DNA of 40,620 bases from Bacteroidota bacterium (GCA_029552825.1 JAKPDL010000200.1:1-40620); one strand, 5' to 3'; positions 1-9,413 are shown, counted from the stretch's first letter. A program made the numbers and translations. The notes: generated by a model not told the origin, from the letters alone.

Positions 1-108
1 ATGGAACCTCTCTGGATATGGGAAAAAGAAAACGCTCCGAAGGAAGAGGAGCATGCTCCTCTTCCTTCGGATACTTCTCTAAGTGTCAAAAAATTAATCG
101 TGGCTTAA
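1..108 (+). CDS. possible 3' end of an upstream gene (partial)
   Basis: Frame 1 is open from the first base of the window to a TAA at 106-108, giving a charged C-terminal-like stretch that ends SLSVKKLIVA. The stop is followed directly by an ATG at 109, as in tightly coupled genes. Against it, the segment contains a 36-nt perfect palindrome, which is unusual inside coding DNA, and 35 codons are too few to recognise a family. It may be chance. Confidence 0.18.
   Translation: MEPLWIWEKENAPKEEEHAPLPSDTSLSVKKLIVA
36..71. repeat. 36-nt perfect palindrome (terminator-like hairpin)
   Basis: Bases 36-71 are identical to their own reverse complement, centred on GCATGC, so either strand's RNA can fold into an almost loop-free hairpin with arms such as CGAAGGAAGAGGAGC. 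On the minus strand the hairpin is followed by a T-rich run (complement of 22-34); on the plus strand the following bases are only mildly T-rich. It could be a terminator or a small dispersed palindromic repeat. Confidence 0.5.
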
Positions 109-581
109 ATGATTTTACAGAAAAAAAGTTGCACAACTTTATCCTGTCAATTGCTATCCTTTATTTATCATGTTCAAAGGAAAAGAACGATGTTATACCA
201 GATGTTTACGTTGATTTTTACATCAGTCTGGATGACCCTGAATTTCTTTCACTTAACGCACCAACTAATTCTGTAATTGTGACTTACAAAACAAATAATC
301 TTGGAGCTCCTGCTGCCGGTTATGATTCGAATGGTATTATAATTTACAGGGCAGATGAAACACAATTTTATGCTTACGACAGAACATGCCCTTACGATTT
401 TGCAGTTAACAATCTAAGTATAAAGGTCAATATTGATGGAATTTATGCTGTTTGTCCGCAATGCAGAACGTCGTATGCTCTTCCTGCTGGTGGTTCACCC
501 GCCTCAGGGCCGGGTAGATATCCTCTGAAAAATTATAAAACTTCCTTCAACGGAATTAATGTCCATGTATGGAACCACTGA
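109..581 (+). CDS. Rieske-fold lipoprotein with altered cluster ligands; start disrupted by an A-tract frameshift
   Basis: The reading frame that runs to the stop at 579-581 encodes a Rieske-like beta domain: DRTCPYDF, then VCPQCRTSY, then the GPGRYPLKNY strand typical of the C-terminal part of this fold. Canonical Rieske proteins bind [2Fe-2S] through CxH and CxxH; here both His positions are different (CPY and CPQC), so a normal cluster is unlikely. The N-terminus carries a lipobox-like LSIAILYLSC. The frame is open back to an ATG at 18, but that start adds 37 odd residues across a palindrome. An ATG at 109 would give a normal Lys-rich signal peptide, MILQKKKLHNFILS, only if the A7 run at 121-127 had one more A. 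I infer a frameshift (real, phase-variable or a sequencing error); alternatives are TTG at 129 or ATG at 18. Its function is unknown; surface localisation is inferred from the lipobox. Confidence 0.6.
125..140 (+). repeat. short repeat, copy 1 (AAAGTTGCACAACTTT)
   Basis: This 16-mer, with stem AAAGTT/AACTTT, occurs again on the minus strand at 35077-35092. The similarity extends outward: both copies fit CAGnnnAAAAGTTGCACAACTTTnnCCTGT in spaced form (positions 118-146 here). It overlaps the signal-peptide region of the Rieske-like lipoprotein. Confidence 0.45.
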
Positions 582-595
582 AATTTATTTCAGTG
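576..595. terminator. bidirectional terminator between convergent genes
   Basis: CACTGAAA (576-583) and TTTCAGTG (588-595) form an 8-bp stem with a 4-base loop. It overlaps the stop codon of the lipoprotein gene and lies just beyond the stop of the convergent ahcY. The position suggests a shared terminator; there is no long T-run. Confidence 0.5.
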
Positions 596-599
596 TCTA

Positions 600-2015
600 T
601 TAATACCTGTAATGGTCTGGTTTGAAAGGGCCTTCTTTACTGACTCCAATATATTTAGCCTGTTTGTCAGTGAGTTTTGTCAGTTTAACACCAAGTTGTT
701 CAAGGTGAAGGCGGGCAACCTCTTCATCGAGGTGTTTGGGCAGCCGGTAAACACCAACCTTGTAATTCTTTTTCCAGAGCTCAATCTGTGCGAGGGTCTG
801 GTTGGTGAATGAGTTGCTCATCACAAACGATGGGTGACCTGTGGCACAGCCGAGGTTAACGAGCCTTCCTTCAGCAAGAAGATATATTGCATGCCCGTCA
901 GGGAAAACATATTTGTCAACCTGTGGTTTTATGTTTATTTTCTTGATTCCTTTATAGCTGTTCAGTTTGTCAACCTGAATTTCGTTATCGAAATGACCGA
1001 TGTTACAAACAATAGCCTGGTCTTTCATCTTCTCCATATGCTCAATTGTTATAACATCGCAATTGCCCGTTGCTGTAACGTAGATATTGCCTTCGTCGAG
1101 AGTATCCTCAACGGTTTTAACTTCAAAACCTTCCATTGCAGCCTGCAAGGCGCATATTGGATCTATCTCAGTCACAATCACACGGGCACCGTACGCTCTC
1201 ATTGATTTTGCACACCCTTTGCCTACGTCTCCGTAACCACACACAACCACAACCTTGCCTGCTATCATAACGTCCATTGCTCTTTTGAGTCCGTCGGCAA
1301 GTGATTCGCGGCATCCATAAAGGTTGTCAAACTTCGATTTTGTAACCGAGTCGTTTACATTTATTGCCGGAACAAGAAGTTCACCTTTCTCCAGCATCTG
1401 GTAGAGGCGGTGCACACCTGTGGTTGTTTCTTCCGAAATACCCTTCAGTTCAGTAACTACCCTGTGCCACTTGTGTGGGTCTTCAGAATATATTTTTTTC
1501 AGCGTCTGAAGTATAACTTCTTCTTCCCTGCTTTCAGGTGTTTTATCGAGTATTGAAGGATCTTTTTCGGCTTTATAGCCGAGATGTACCATCAGAGTGG
1601 CATCACCACCGTCGTCTACAATCAGTGTGGGTCCCTTTCCGTCGGGGAACGAGAGTGCCTGAGCTGTGCACCACCAGTAATCTTCAAGAGTTTCACCTTT
1701 CCATGCAAAAACAGGTATGCCTCTGGCAGCAATGGCTGCAGCAGCATGATCCTGCGTTGAGAAAATGTTGCAGCTTGCCCATCTCACCTCAGCGCCAAGC
1801 TCTACAAGTGTTTCGATCAGCACAGCTGTCTGAATGGTCATATGCAGTGAGCCGGTTATCCTTGCCCCTTTAAGAGGCTTCTCAGCCGCATACTTCCTGC
1901 GTACAGCCAGCAGGCCGGGCATCTCTTTTTCGGCAATCTCAATCTCCTTCCGGCCAAAATCGGCCAGTGAAATATCTTTAACTTTATAAGGAAGAGTTTC
2001 TGTAAGAACGTTCAT
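600..2015 (-). CDS. ahcY: adenosylhomocysteinase (S-adenosylhomocysteine hydrolase)
   Basis: This 471-residue cytosolic enzyme hydrolyses S-adenosylhomocysteine to adenosine and homocysteine, relieving inhibition of methyltransferases and feeding the methionine cycle. The family signatures are all visible: substrate-domain segments [16 protein letters not shown] and [14 protein letters not shown], the NAD-binding Rossmann loop [14 protein letters not shown], and the invariant C-terminus KPDHYRY that closes over NAD of the neighbouring subunit. The length and the start [22 protein letters not shown] fit the family. It lies upstream of and convergent to the lipoprotein gene, and follows ribF on the same strand. 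A promoter box is just upstream. No SAH riboswitch is evident in the very short leader. Confidence 0.97.
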   Translation of the reverse strand: MNVLTETLPYKVKDISLADFGRKEIEIAEKEMPGLLAVRRKYAAEKPLKGARITGSLHMTIQTAVLIETLVELGAEVRWASCNIFSTQDHAAAAIAARGIPVFAWKGETLEDYWWCTAQALSFPDGKGPTLIVDDGGDATLMVHLGYKAEKDPSILDKTPESREEEVILQTLKKIYSEDPHKWHRVVTELKGISEETTTGVHRLYQMLEKGELLVPAINVNDSVTKSKFDNLYGCRESLADGLKRAMDVMIAGKVVVVCGYGDVGKGCAKSMRAYGARVIVTEIDPICALQAAMEGFEVKTVEDTLDEGNIYVTATGNCDVITIEHMEKMKDQAIVCNIGHFDNEIQVDKLNSYKGIKKINIKPQVDKYVFPDGHAIYLLAEGRLVNLGCATGHPSFVMSNSFTNQTLAQIELWKKNYKVGVYRLPKHLDEEVARLHLEQLGVKLTKLTDKQAKYIGVSKEGPFKPDHYRY

Positions 2016-2042
2016 GATTTAATATATTTATATACCAGAATG

Positions 2043-2050
2043 CAAAGATA
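2043..2050 (-). promoter_or_regulatory. Bacteroidetes -7 promoter box of ahcY
   Basis: The minus strand reads TATCTTTG, a perfect match to the Bacteroidetes TAnnTTTG element, 28 bp before the ahcY ATG. No good TTTG is seen 19-21 bp upstream. Confidence 0.5.
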
Positions 2051-2066
2051 ATAAAATTCGGCATAC

Positions 2067-2999
2067 TTATTTTTTCAGAAGACGCAAAGCTTCCTGACGA
2101 TCGAGTTCAATGCGGTGTGAAAGTTCAGAAATAGTGTCAAAAACCATCTCATCGCGGATACGATACCTGAAAACTGCACAAACTTTCTCGCCATAAATAT
2201 TTCCTTCAAAATCAAATATATTCACTTCCACAGATTTAATATTCTGATCCCTGTTGACGGTAGGGTTGTATCCAATACTCATAACTCCGTAATATTTTTT
2301 GTCTTTCAGATATATTTCAACCGCATAGACTCCGTTCCCGGGAATAAGTTTATCGGGGTAATCAGGTTTAATGTTTGCAGTGGGAAAACCTATTTTTCTT
2401 CCCAGCTTTCGTCCTTCTATTATTGTTCCGTTCATGAAATAATCATAACCAAGAAGATTATTGGCTTCCTCTATTCTACCTGTGAGCAGAGCCTCCCTTA
2501 CTGCAGAAGAACTAACTATAATACCGCCGATTTTTACAGGTTCAAGAACCTCATAACTAATTCCATAGTTGTCTGCTATACTTCTTATGGTTTCCTTGTC
2601 TCCTTCTGCCATTCTTCCGAAATGATGACTGAATCCGGCCACAAAGTGTTTGGTGCCTATTTTGCCGCAAAGAATTTTTTCGAAAAAATCTGCAGCACTC
2701 ATCAAACTAAGATCTCTGTCAAAATTAATTAGAACAACATGATCTATTCCGCACTTTTCTATAAGCGATATTTTCTCCTCAATACCTGTAAGAAGCTGTA
2801 TTGCCTGAGAGTTCTGATTAAGTACCTGGCGCGGGTGAGGATGAAAAGTGACAACAACAGTTTCACCCTTTAATTCAGCAGCCCGTTTTTTAATCTGTTC
2901 AATAACAACCCGATGGCCACGATGCACACCATCGAAGATACCGGTTGTTACCACTGGATTTCTGAATTTCAGATCATTGTATCCATAATGAACTTTCAC
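2067..2999 (-). CDS. ribF: bifunctional riboflavin kinase / FAD synthetase
   Basis: The protein phosphorylates riboflavin to FMN and adenylylates FMN to FAD in the cytosol. The N-terminal FAD-synthetase half carries the nucleotidyltransferase motif TTGIFDGVHRGHR; the C-terminal flavokinase half shows GRKLGRKIGFPTANI and the strand NGVYAVEIY. The frame is open to an ATG at 3068, but I prefer the GTG at 2997-2999 (MKVHYGYNDLKFRNPVVT...). Homologues begin this way, and a perfect -7 promoter box lies between the two starts, so an ATG at 3068 would not be on the transcript. That gives about 310 residues, usual for the family. It is divergent from glgB. Confidence 0.93.
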   Translation of the reverse strand: MKVHYGYNDLKFRNPVVTTGIFDGVHRGHRVVIEQIKKRAAELKGETVVVTFHPHPRQVLNQNSQAIQLLTGIEEKISLIEKCGIDHVVLINFDRDLSLMSAADFFEKILCGKIGTKHFVAGFSHHFGRMAEGDKETIRSIADNYGISYEVLEPVKIGGIIVSSSAVREALLTGRIEEANNLLGYDYFMNGTIIEGRKLGRKIGFPTANIKPDYPDKLIPGNGVYAVEIYLKDKKYYGVMSIGYNPTVNRDQNIKSVEVNIFDFEGNIYGEKVCAVFRYRIRDEMVFDTISELSHRIELDRQEALRLLKK

Positions 3000-3017
3000 C
3001 GCATTAAAATTTACGGG

Positions 3018-3025
3018 CAAAATTA
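3018..3025 (-). promoter_or_regulatory. -7 promoter box of ribF
   Basis: The minus strand reads TAATTTTG, matching TAnnTTTG. It lies 19 bp before the GTG start and inside the longer open frame, which argues for the internal GTG start. Confidence 0.45.
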
Positions 3026-3126
3026 ATAAAGTGCCTGTATTATTACCGATTATAAAACGGAAAAACAAGGCTTCAGCTTCAAATGTGAATCATTTTTTTA
3101 TACTTTAGCTGAATAACTCTGCCTGT

Positions 3127-5169
3127 ATGAAAGAATCAGGTTTTTATCTTATCGATCCCTGGCTGAAACCCTATGAAAGGATAATTGAGAGCAGGTATCT
3201 GAAATGTATAACCAGGGAAATTGAGCTTGCAGGGGAGAGACCGTTGGCGGAGTTTGCATCAGGACATCATTATTATGGGCTCCACCGTAACGGAAGCAAC
3301 TGGGTTTTCAGGGAATGGGCGCCTGGAGCAGAAGCAATATATCTGACCGGGACATTCAGCAACTGGAAAGATAGTACCGATTACAGACTGAAGAGGATTA
3401 ATACTGAAGGCGACTGGGAAATTGTACTTCCCGCGGATGCCCTCAGCCATGGTACCCTTTATAAGCTCTCCGTTCACTGGAAAGGAGGAAAGGGTGAAAG
3501 AATTCCTTCTTATGCCACAAGAGTGGTTCAGGATGAAAAAACAAAGATATTCAGTGCTCAGGTATGGATTCCTGAGGAACCTTACAGGTGGAAAAATAAT
3601 TCTTTTAAGCCTTCAGGGTCCGTTCCATTGATTTATGAAGCTCATGTGGGTATGTCGTCGGAAGAGGAAAAAATAAGCACTTTCAGAGAATTTGCCGATA
3701 ATATTATCCCATATATTGCCGATACCGGATACAACACCATACAGTTGATGGCTATTCAGGAGCATCCGTTTTACGGCTCTTTCGGTTATCATGTTGCAAA
3801 TTTCTTTGCTGTCTCCTCACGGTTCGGCACACCCGACGACCTGAAATATCTAATCGACACAGCACACGGTTACGGACTTGCTGTTATAATGGATCTTGTT
3901 CATTCCCATAGTGTTAAAAACATCAATGAAGGTCTGGGGCTTTTCGATGGAACTCCTTCCCAGTATTTTCATACCGGCCCGAGAAGAGAACATATTGCAT
4001 GGGATTCACTCTGTTTCGATTATGGAAAAGATAAAGTACTCCATTTTCTGCTTTCAAACTGCCGATACTGGCTTGAAGAGTACAGATTCGATGGTTTCAG
4101 GTTCGATGGCGTAACAAGCATGATTTATTATGATCATGGCCTGGGGAAGAATTTTGTTTCTTACGATGACTATTTCAATGGCAATCAGGATGAAGATGCG
4201 CTTGTTTACCTATATCTTGCAAACAAGGTAATTCACGATTTCAAACCTGAAGCCATCACCATTGCCGAGGAAATGAGCGGTATGCCGGGCATTGCATCAT
4301 CAACCTCATCTAAAGGTTATGGTTTCGATTACCGTCTTTCAATGGGCGTTCCCGACTTCTGGATCAAGCTTGTCAAGGATACTTTTGATGAATACTGGGA
4401 CATGGGTCAATTGATGCATGAACTCACACAACATCGCCCCGAAGAAAAAGTTATATCATACTGCGAGTCGCACGACCAGGCACTTGTTGGAGATAAAACC
4501 CTTATTTTCAGAATGATCGATGCTGATATGTATTATGGTATGACTAAAGAGTTTCATAGCCTTACTGTTGACAGGGGGATTGCTCTCCACAAAATGATAA
4601 GACTTATAACTTTTGCAACTGCTGGTGGTGGGTATTTAAACTTCATGGGCAATGAGTTCGGGCATCCCGAATGGATTGATTTTCCTAGGGAAGGTAACAA
4701 CTGGAGTTACAAATATGCCAGAAGGCAGTGGAGTCTTGTTAAAAATCAAAATCTTAAATATTCCCAGCTGGCTGAATTTGACAGGCAGATGTTGAAACTG
4801 CAGACAGAGGGAAGAGTACTGGAAAATCCTTCCGTTATCAGAATAATAGAAAACTCAAATGATAAAATAATTGCATTCATGCGAGGTGATTATCTATTCG
4901 TATTTAATTTTCATCCCGTGTTATCTTACACAGATTACGGGATACCTGTAACAGGAAAATTCAAGGTTGTGCTCGATTCTGATGATCCTGCTTTTGGCGG
5001 ATTTAACAGAATTGACAGGTCAATTATTTACAAGTCGATTAAAAAAAGTGTAAGGCTCTCTATTAATGAGCCTTACAGATTGTATCTCTATCTTCCTTCA
5101 CGTACAGCCCTTGTATTTAAGAAAGAGCCTGTAAAAAGAGTAACTGATATTTTAGTCAATCCAGCGTAA
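3127..5169 (+). CDS. glgB: 1,4-alpha-glucan branching enzyme (GH13_8 type)
   Basis: This 680-residue cytosolic enzyme makes alpha-1,6 branches in glycogen. An N-terminal CBM48/E-set domain (about 50-150: HHYYGLHRNGSNWVFREWAPGAEAIYL) precedes the GH13 barrel. The nucleophile is D327 in YRFDGFRFDGVTSMIYYDHG, the acid/base is E381 in IAEEMSGMPG, and the third acid is D450 in CESHDQAL. The FDGVTSM(I/L)Y form is typical of the eukaryote-like GH13_8 branch rather than E. coli GlgB. It is divergent from ribF and converges on the synthase-phosphorylase gene, whose coding sequence it overlaps by 18 bases at the 3' ends. With the minus-strand cluster it completes a glycogen synthesis/degradation locus. 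Confidence 0.96.
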   Translation: MKESGFYLIDPWLKPYERIIESRYLKCITREIELAGERPLAEFASGHHYYGLHRNGSNWVFREWAPGAEAIYLTGTFSNWKDSTDYRLKRINTEGDWEIVLPADALSHGTLYKLSVHWKGGKGERIPSYATRVVQDEKTKIFSAQVWIPEEPYRWKNNSFKPSGSVPLIYEAHVGMSSEEEKISTFREFADNIIPYIADTGYNTIQLMAIQEHPFYGSFGYHVANFFAVSSRFGTPDDLKYLIDTAHGYGLAVIMDLVHSHSVKNINEGLGLFDGTPSQYFHTGPRREHIAWDSLCFDYGKDKVLHFLLSNCRYWLEEYRFDGFRFDGVTSMIYYDHGLGKNFVSYDDYFNGNQDEDALVYLYLANKVIHDFKPEAITIAEEMSGMPGIASSTSSKGYGFDYRLSMGVPDFWIKLVKDTFDEYWDMGQLMHELTQHRPEEKVISYCESHDQALVGDKTLIFRMIDADMYYGMTKEFHSLTVDRGIALHKMIRLITFATAGGGYLNFMGNEFGHPEWIDFPREGNNWSYKYARRQWSLVKNQNLKYSQLAEFDRQMLKLQTEGRVLENPSVIRIIENSNDKIIAFMRGDYLFVFNFHPVLSYTDYGIPVTGKFKVVLDSDDPAFGGFNRIDRSIIYKSIKKSVRLSINEPYRLYLYLPSRTALVFKKEPVKRVTDILVNPA

Positions 5170-8100
5170 AAGGTGAAAATCCTGTTTGTGCGGAAGGTCT
5201 TTATGTTTGGGGAATATTCGTATTCCGTAAAAGAAAGAGCCTGCCTTTTCTGGTACAATATGTGCCCTGTAAAGACATTTTCCTCCTTTACGGCTAACAA
5301 GTGAAAACTCGCGACTTGTAATGAATTCGTATTCTCCCTTCTGAGTCATCTGGGTTATTACCAGTTCAACTCCCAGATTTTCTACGGGAATACTGTTTAT
5401 ATTAAGCAGAATTTCAGCTTTGTAATCCTTTCCTGAACGATAAATTTTTTCGGGAGGTTTCTCAAATTTAAAATTCAGAACTTCAATTTTGTCCCACTCC
5501 TCTATCATTTTTTTCTTCCATGCAGCAAGTTCTCTGGCTTTTTCAAAGTTATTGGCAACTATTTTTTTGTTCCTTTCCCAGAGTTTTATGTAGTACTTTT
5601 CGAAATAATCGTCGATTTGTCTTTTCATAGTAAACTCCGGTGCAATACGCGCCATTGAGTTTTTGATATAGCTCACCCATTCAACAGGTATTCCCTGTTC
5701 ATTAAATGAATAATATGCAGGGATTATTTCATATTCAAGCATATTATAGATTGTTTCCGCATCGACGTCATCCTGCAGATCCTGGTTTTCAAAAGTACGT
5801 TTTTTAGGTAAGGCCCAACCTGCGTATGCCCTGTAGCCTTCGACCCACCAGCCGTCAAGCACGCTGAAGTGCAGTGTTCCATTCATTACTGCCTTCTCTC
5901 CACTTGTTCCCGATGCTTCAAGTGGCCTTGTTGGAGTATTAAGCCATACATCCACACCTCTGATGAGTTGTTTTGCAAGCTCAAGGTCATAATTTTCGAG
6001 AAATATGATCTTACCTGTGAACTGAGGCATCTGTGATATCTCGAATATTCTTCTTATCAGCTCCTGTCCGCCTCCATCATTCGGATGGGCTTTGCCTGCG
6101 TATATAAACTGTACAGGCCTGTCGGGATTGTTAACAATCTTTTCCAGCCTGTTGAGATCCTTGAACAGCAGGTAGGCCCTCTTATATGTTGCAAACCTCC
6201 TTGCAAATCCAATTGTAAGGGCATTTTCATTCAGATGGGTGCTTACATTTAAAAGCGTTCTGGGGCTCACATGGAGCTCAATCATCTCCGACTGTAGCTT
6301 TTTTCTTATGTTTACAAAGAGGGCTTTTTTCAGTCCTTTCTTAATCTCGTAAATCCGGCTGTCGTCAACTTCATAAATCTTCTCCCACATCTTTCTGTCG
6401 GTCTGGTCGAAATCTTCCTTTCCGGTTATCTCCCGGTACAGGTTGTACCATTCCGGTGCAAGCCATGTACGGTAATGGACACCGTTTGTAACATGTCCTA
6501 TGAACAGTTCTTCCTTCAGGTAACCGGGCCAGAGTTTTTTGAACATATCGCGGCTAACCTCCCCATGAAGTTTGGAAACACCATTAACTTCCTGCGACAT
6601 ACGGGTAGCAAGAAAACTCATATTGAATTTTCTGTCGGAATCTGATTCACACCTTCCGAGCGACATCAGTTTTTCCCATGTAATGTTAAGACGTGTATGA
6701 TAATGGGAGATATATTTACGCAGCAGGTCTTCGTCAAAGGCATCATGTCCTGCCGGGACCGGAGTATGTGTGGTAAAGAGTGTTGAAGAACGAACAACTT
6801 CAATCGCCTCATCGAAAGTCAGATGGTAATCATTTATAAGGACTCTCAGCCTTTCAAGGCTTATAAATGCTGAATGTCCTTCATTGCTGTGGAAGATATC
6901 CGGTTTTATGCCCATTGCCGTCAGAGCCCTTACTCCTCCAATACCGAGTACAAGTTCTTGCTTGAGTCTGTTCTCATTATCACCTCCGTAGAGATGGTGG
7001 GTAACAGTTCTGTCTTCAGGTATATTCTCGTCAAAATCTGTATCAAGAAGGAACAGGCTTACTTTTCCAACTTTTGCTTCCCATACTCTGACTTTTACCG
7101 TTCGGCCAGGCCATGCCAGTGAAACAGTAAGATGGTTGCCCTCATTGTCTTTAACCGGATTTACTGGCAGGTGGCTGAATTCTTCGGCTTCATAAACCGC
7201 TATCTGTTCTCCCCGCGGACCAAGTTTCTGTTTAAAATAACCATAACGGTATAAAAGTCCTATTCCTATGATATTCAGGTTTGAATCGCTTGCCTCCTTA
7301 AGATAATCGCCTGCAAGGACTCCAAGGCCCCCTGAGTATATTTTCAGGCATTGGTGTATACCAAATTCCATACTGAAGTACGCAACAGATGGTTTGGTTT
7401 TATCTTCAGGGCGGTCCATATATTCCCTGAATATCCGATAAACTGTATTTAACTCCCTGAGGAAATCTTCATCTTCTTCAAGAACAAGAAGCCGTTTATA
7501 ATCAATCTGTTCAAGGAGCCTCTTGGGATTATGTCCCACACTCTCCCAAACCGTCGGATCCATCCTTCTGAAAAGGTTCTCTGCCCTTGAATTCCACGAC
7601 CACCATAGATTTGTTGACAGCTCTTTCAATGCTGCCAGTTTCTCAGGAACATCACTCTGAACATATATATCTTTCCATACCGGTACCTGGTGAGGTTTCT
7701 TTATTTCAAGCACAGGAGCCTCTACCATTTTTATAAACTCACGCGGTTCGTTCCTGCGTTCAAAGCTTACCGTCAATGCCCTGTCGTATGCCGTGAAATA
7801 ATGCTTTACAAAACTATCCCACATCAATGTCTTCGAAATTTCATAAGCTTTGTTCCTGGCTTCTGCAATTTCCTGCTCTCCTAGTGTGGCAAATTCGGAA
7901 ATAAAAGAGCATATGGATGAAATTACTTCTGGTTCATTCTCATCGGTTCTGTTTATTATTCTTATGCTTTTTCCCGTATCGCTGAAATTCTCCTTAACCC
8001 ACAATCCGAAACCCGAAAGGGTGGTTGTGAGGGTGGGTATACGGAACATCATGCTTTCCAGTGGCGTGTAACCCCATGGCTCATAATAGGAGGGAAATGC

Positions 8101-9375
8101 TGTAAGATCGAATCCTATAAGAAGATCGTAATACGACATGTTGAATATACCGTCATTACCATTAAGGTACGACGGAACGAAGACTACCTTTACTCTGTTC
8201 TTCTGGTCATTTGTCAGGCCGTTGCTCTTTATCCTGTTCAGTATAGCATCTGGCTCCGGATAATGAAGGCTATGGGTCAGATAGATGTCACCAGAAGGAA
8301 CCGGACCATTATTATATAGAAAATCTATAATATCTTGCCGTGGACCTTTATGATATGCTGGAACTAGTATAAATCCTATGCATTCTTTTTGTATTTCAGC
8401 TTTTCTGTTGATCTCACCCAGGGAGTCAATAAAAATGTCTATGCCCTTGTTTCTGAATTCATACCTCCCGCTTGTAGCCACAAGCATTGCATCTGGCGAT
8501 GGCGTATAACCAAGCACCGCCTGTGCAACTCTGAAAAGCATCTCCCTTGCTTTTTGCCTTTTTTCATTAAAAACATCAGGGCCGGGTACAAATGAATTTT
8601 CGAAGCCGTTTGGAGTTATAAGGTCAACTTTCTTACCAAGAAAATGAGCGCATTCTCTTGAGGTAAGTTCACTAACAGTTGTAAATACGTCTGCTTCAGC
8701 AGCAGTTATTTTTTCAAGCGACTGTTTTGCTATGACATTGAACTCACGTGCCACATTCACCGGATTGTAATCCGTCATTTTTCCGTAAAGCGGTCTGTTG
8801 TTGCCTGCAATACACCTTCCCAGTACAGTTGCATGTGTTGTAAATGCTGTTGCCACCCAGGGCGCATGCTTTTTAAGATAAAGAACACCTGTTCCAGTCA
8901 TCCATTCATGAAACTGGGCAACGATATCATGATGTTCATGATAGAAATTGGTAAAACTTTCTATTACTTTTCCTGCTGCATATCCGAAAAGTGCAGGTTC
9001 AACATAATCCCACTGCCCTGTAATACTGTCGAGTTTGTATGTTTCCCAGAAGCGTGCGAAAATTTCGTTTTGCTGACCAAAAAAAGGTGTAAAATCAAGT
9101 AAAAAGACAATAGGCCTACCAGCAATGTTCCACCTTCCGGTCCTTACCTTCAGACCTTCAGATATTGCCCTGTTTTTCCAGTCAATAAACATCGAATCAT
9201 CAGGAATGAACTCAGGGTTGGTGCTATCTTCCCTCCATACGTCAGGACCTATTAAAATGTAATTGTCACCAAGTTCATTTACAATGTTCAGAGCTTTGGT
9301 TGAAATTACAGTATGTATCCCTCCAACCTTGTTGCATACCTCCCAGCTTGTTTCAAAAAGAAATCCAACTTTCAT
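5152..9375 (-). CDS. glycogen synthase (GT3-like) fused to alpha-glucan phosphorylase (GT35)
   Basis: One uninterrupted 1407-residue frame joins two enzymes. Residues 1 to about 545 form a GT3-type glycogen synthase: MKVGFLFETSWEVCNKVGGI at the N-terminus and YYEPWGYTPLESMMFRIPTL near 430, the hallmark of the eukaryotic/GT3 acceptor-donor site. From about 575 a DUF3417-type N-cap (LKELSTNLWWSWNSRAENLF) leads into a short-type glycogen/maltodextrin phosphorylase with the PLP motif SGTSGEKAVMNGTLHF; the PLP lysine is K1161. GT3 enzymes generally use UDP-glucose, which fits the absence of glgC nearby (inference). The protein would thus carry both polymer-building and phosphorolytic sites. It is last in the minus-strand glycogen operon, 38 bp after the GH57 gene, and overlaps glgB tail to tail. 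Confidence 0.93.
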   Translation of the reverse strand: MKVGFLFETSWEVCNKVGGIHTVISTKALNIVNELGDNYILIGPDVWREDSTNPEFIPDDSMFIDWKNRAISEGLKVRTGRWNIAGRPIVFLLDFTPFFGQQNEIFARFWETYKLDSITGQWDYVEPALFGYAAGKVIESFTNFYHEHHDIVAQFHEWMTGTGVLYLKKHAPWVATAFTTHATVLGRCIAGNNRPLYGKMTDYNPVNVAREFNVIAKQSLEKITAAEADVFTTVSELTSRECAHFLGKKVDLITPNGFENSFVPGPDVFNEKRQKAREMLFRVAQAVLGYTPSPDAMLVATSGRYEFRNKGIDIFIDSLGEINRKAEIQKECIGFILVPAYHKGPRQDIIDFLYNNGPVPSGDIYLTHSLHYPEPDAILNRIKSNGLTNDQKNRVKVVFVPSYLNGNDGIFNMSYYDLLIGFDLTAFPSYYEPWGYTPLESMMFRIPTLTTTLSGFGLWVKENFSDTGKSIRIINRTDENEPEVISSICSFISEFATLGEQEIAEARNKAYEISKTLMWDSFVKHYFTAYDRALTVSFERRNEPREFIKMVEAPVLEIKKPHQVPVWKDIYVQSDVPEKLAALKELSTNLWWSWNSRAENLFRRMDPTVWESVGHNPKRLLEQIDYKRLLVLEEDEDFLRELNTVYRIFREYMDRPEDKTKPSVAYFSMEFGIHQCLKIYSGGLGVLAGDYLKEASDSNLNIIGIGLLYRYGYFKQKLGPRGEQIAVYEAEEFSHLPVNPVKDNEGNHLTVSLAWPGRTVKVRVWEAKVGKVSLFLLDTDFDENIPEDRTVTHHLYGGDNENRLKQELVLGIGGVRALTAMGIKPDIFHSNEGHSAFISLERLRVLINDYHLTFDEAIEVVRSSTLFTTHTPVPAGHDAFDEDLLRKYISHYHTRLNITWEKLMSLGRCESDSDRKFNMSFLATRMSQEVNGVSKLHGEVSRDMFKKLWPGYLKEELFIGHVTNGVHYRTWLAPEWYNLYREITGKEDFDQTDRKMWEKIYEVDDSRIYEIKKGLKKALFVNIRKKLQSEMIELHVSPRTLLNVSTHLNENALTIGFARRFATYKRAYLLFKDLNRLEKIVNNPDRPVQFIYAGKAHPNDGGGQELIRRIFEISQMPQFTGKIIFLENYDLELAKQLIRGVDVWLNTPTRPLEASGTSGEKAVMNGTLHFSVLDGWWVEGYRAYAGWALPKKRTFENQDLQDDVDAETIYNMLEYEIIPAYYSFNEQGIPVEWVSYIKNSMARIAPEFTMKRQIDDYFEKYYIKLWERNKKIVANNFEKARELAAWKKKMIEEWDKIEVLNFKFEKPPEKIYRSGKDYKAEILLNINSIPVENLGVELVITQMTQKGEYEFITSREFSLVSRKGGKCLYRAHIVPEKAGSFFYGIRIFPKHKDLPHKQDFHLLRWID

Positions 9376-9413
9376 AAAGAATTATTTTAAAAATATTTGA
9401 TTTAATGGTGAGA

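Noticed and set aside
3101-3108. TACTTTAG as the promoter of glgB
   Set aside because: One mismatch to TAnnTTTG, only 19 bp before the ATG, and no TTTG element upstream; too weak to list.
5152-5169. 18-base tail-to-tail overlap of glgB and the synthase-phosphorylase gene as an antisense control device
   Set aside because: Short 3' overlaps of convergent genes are common, and nothing else in the sequence points to control.
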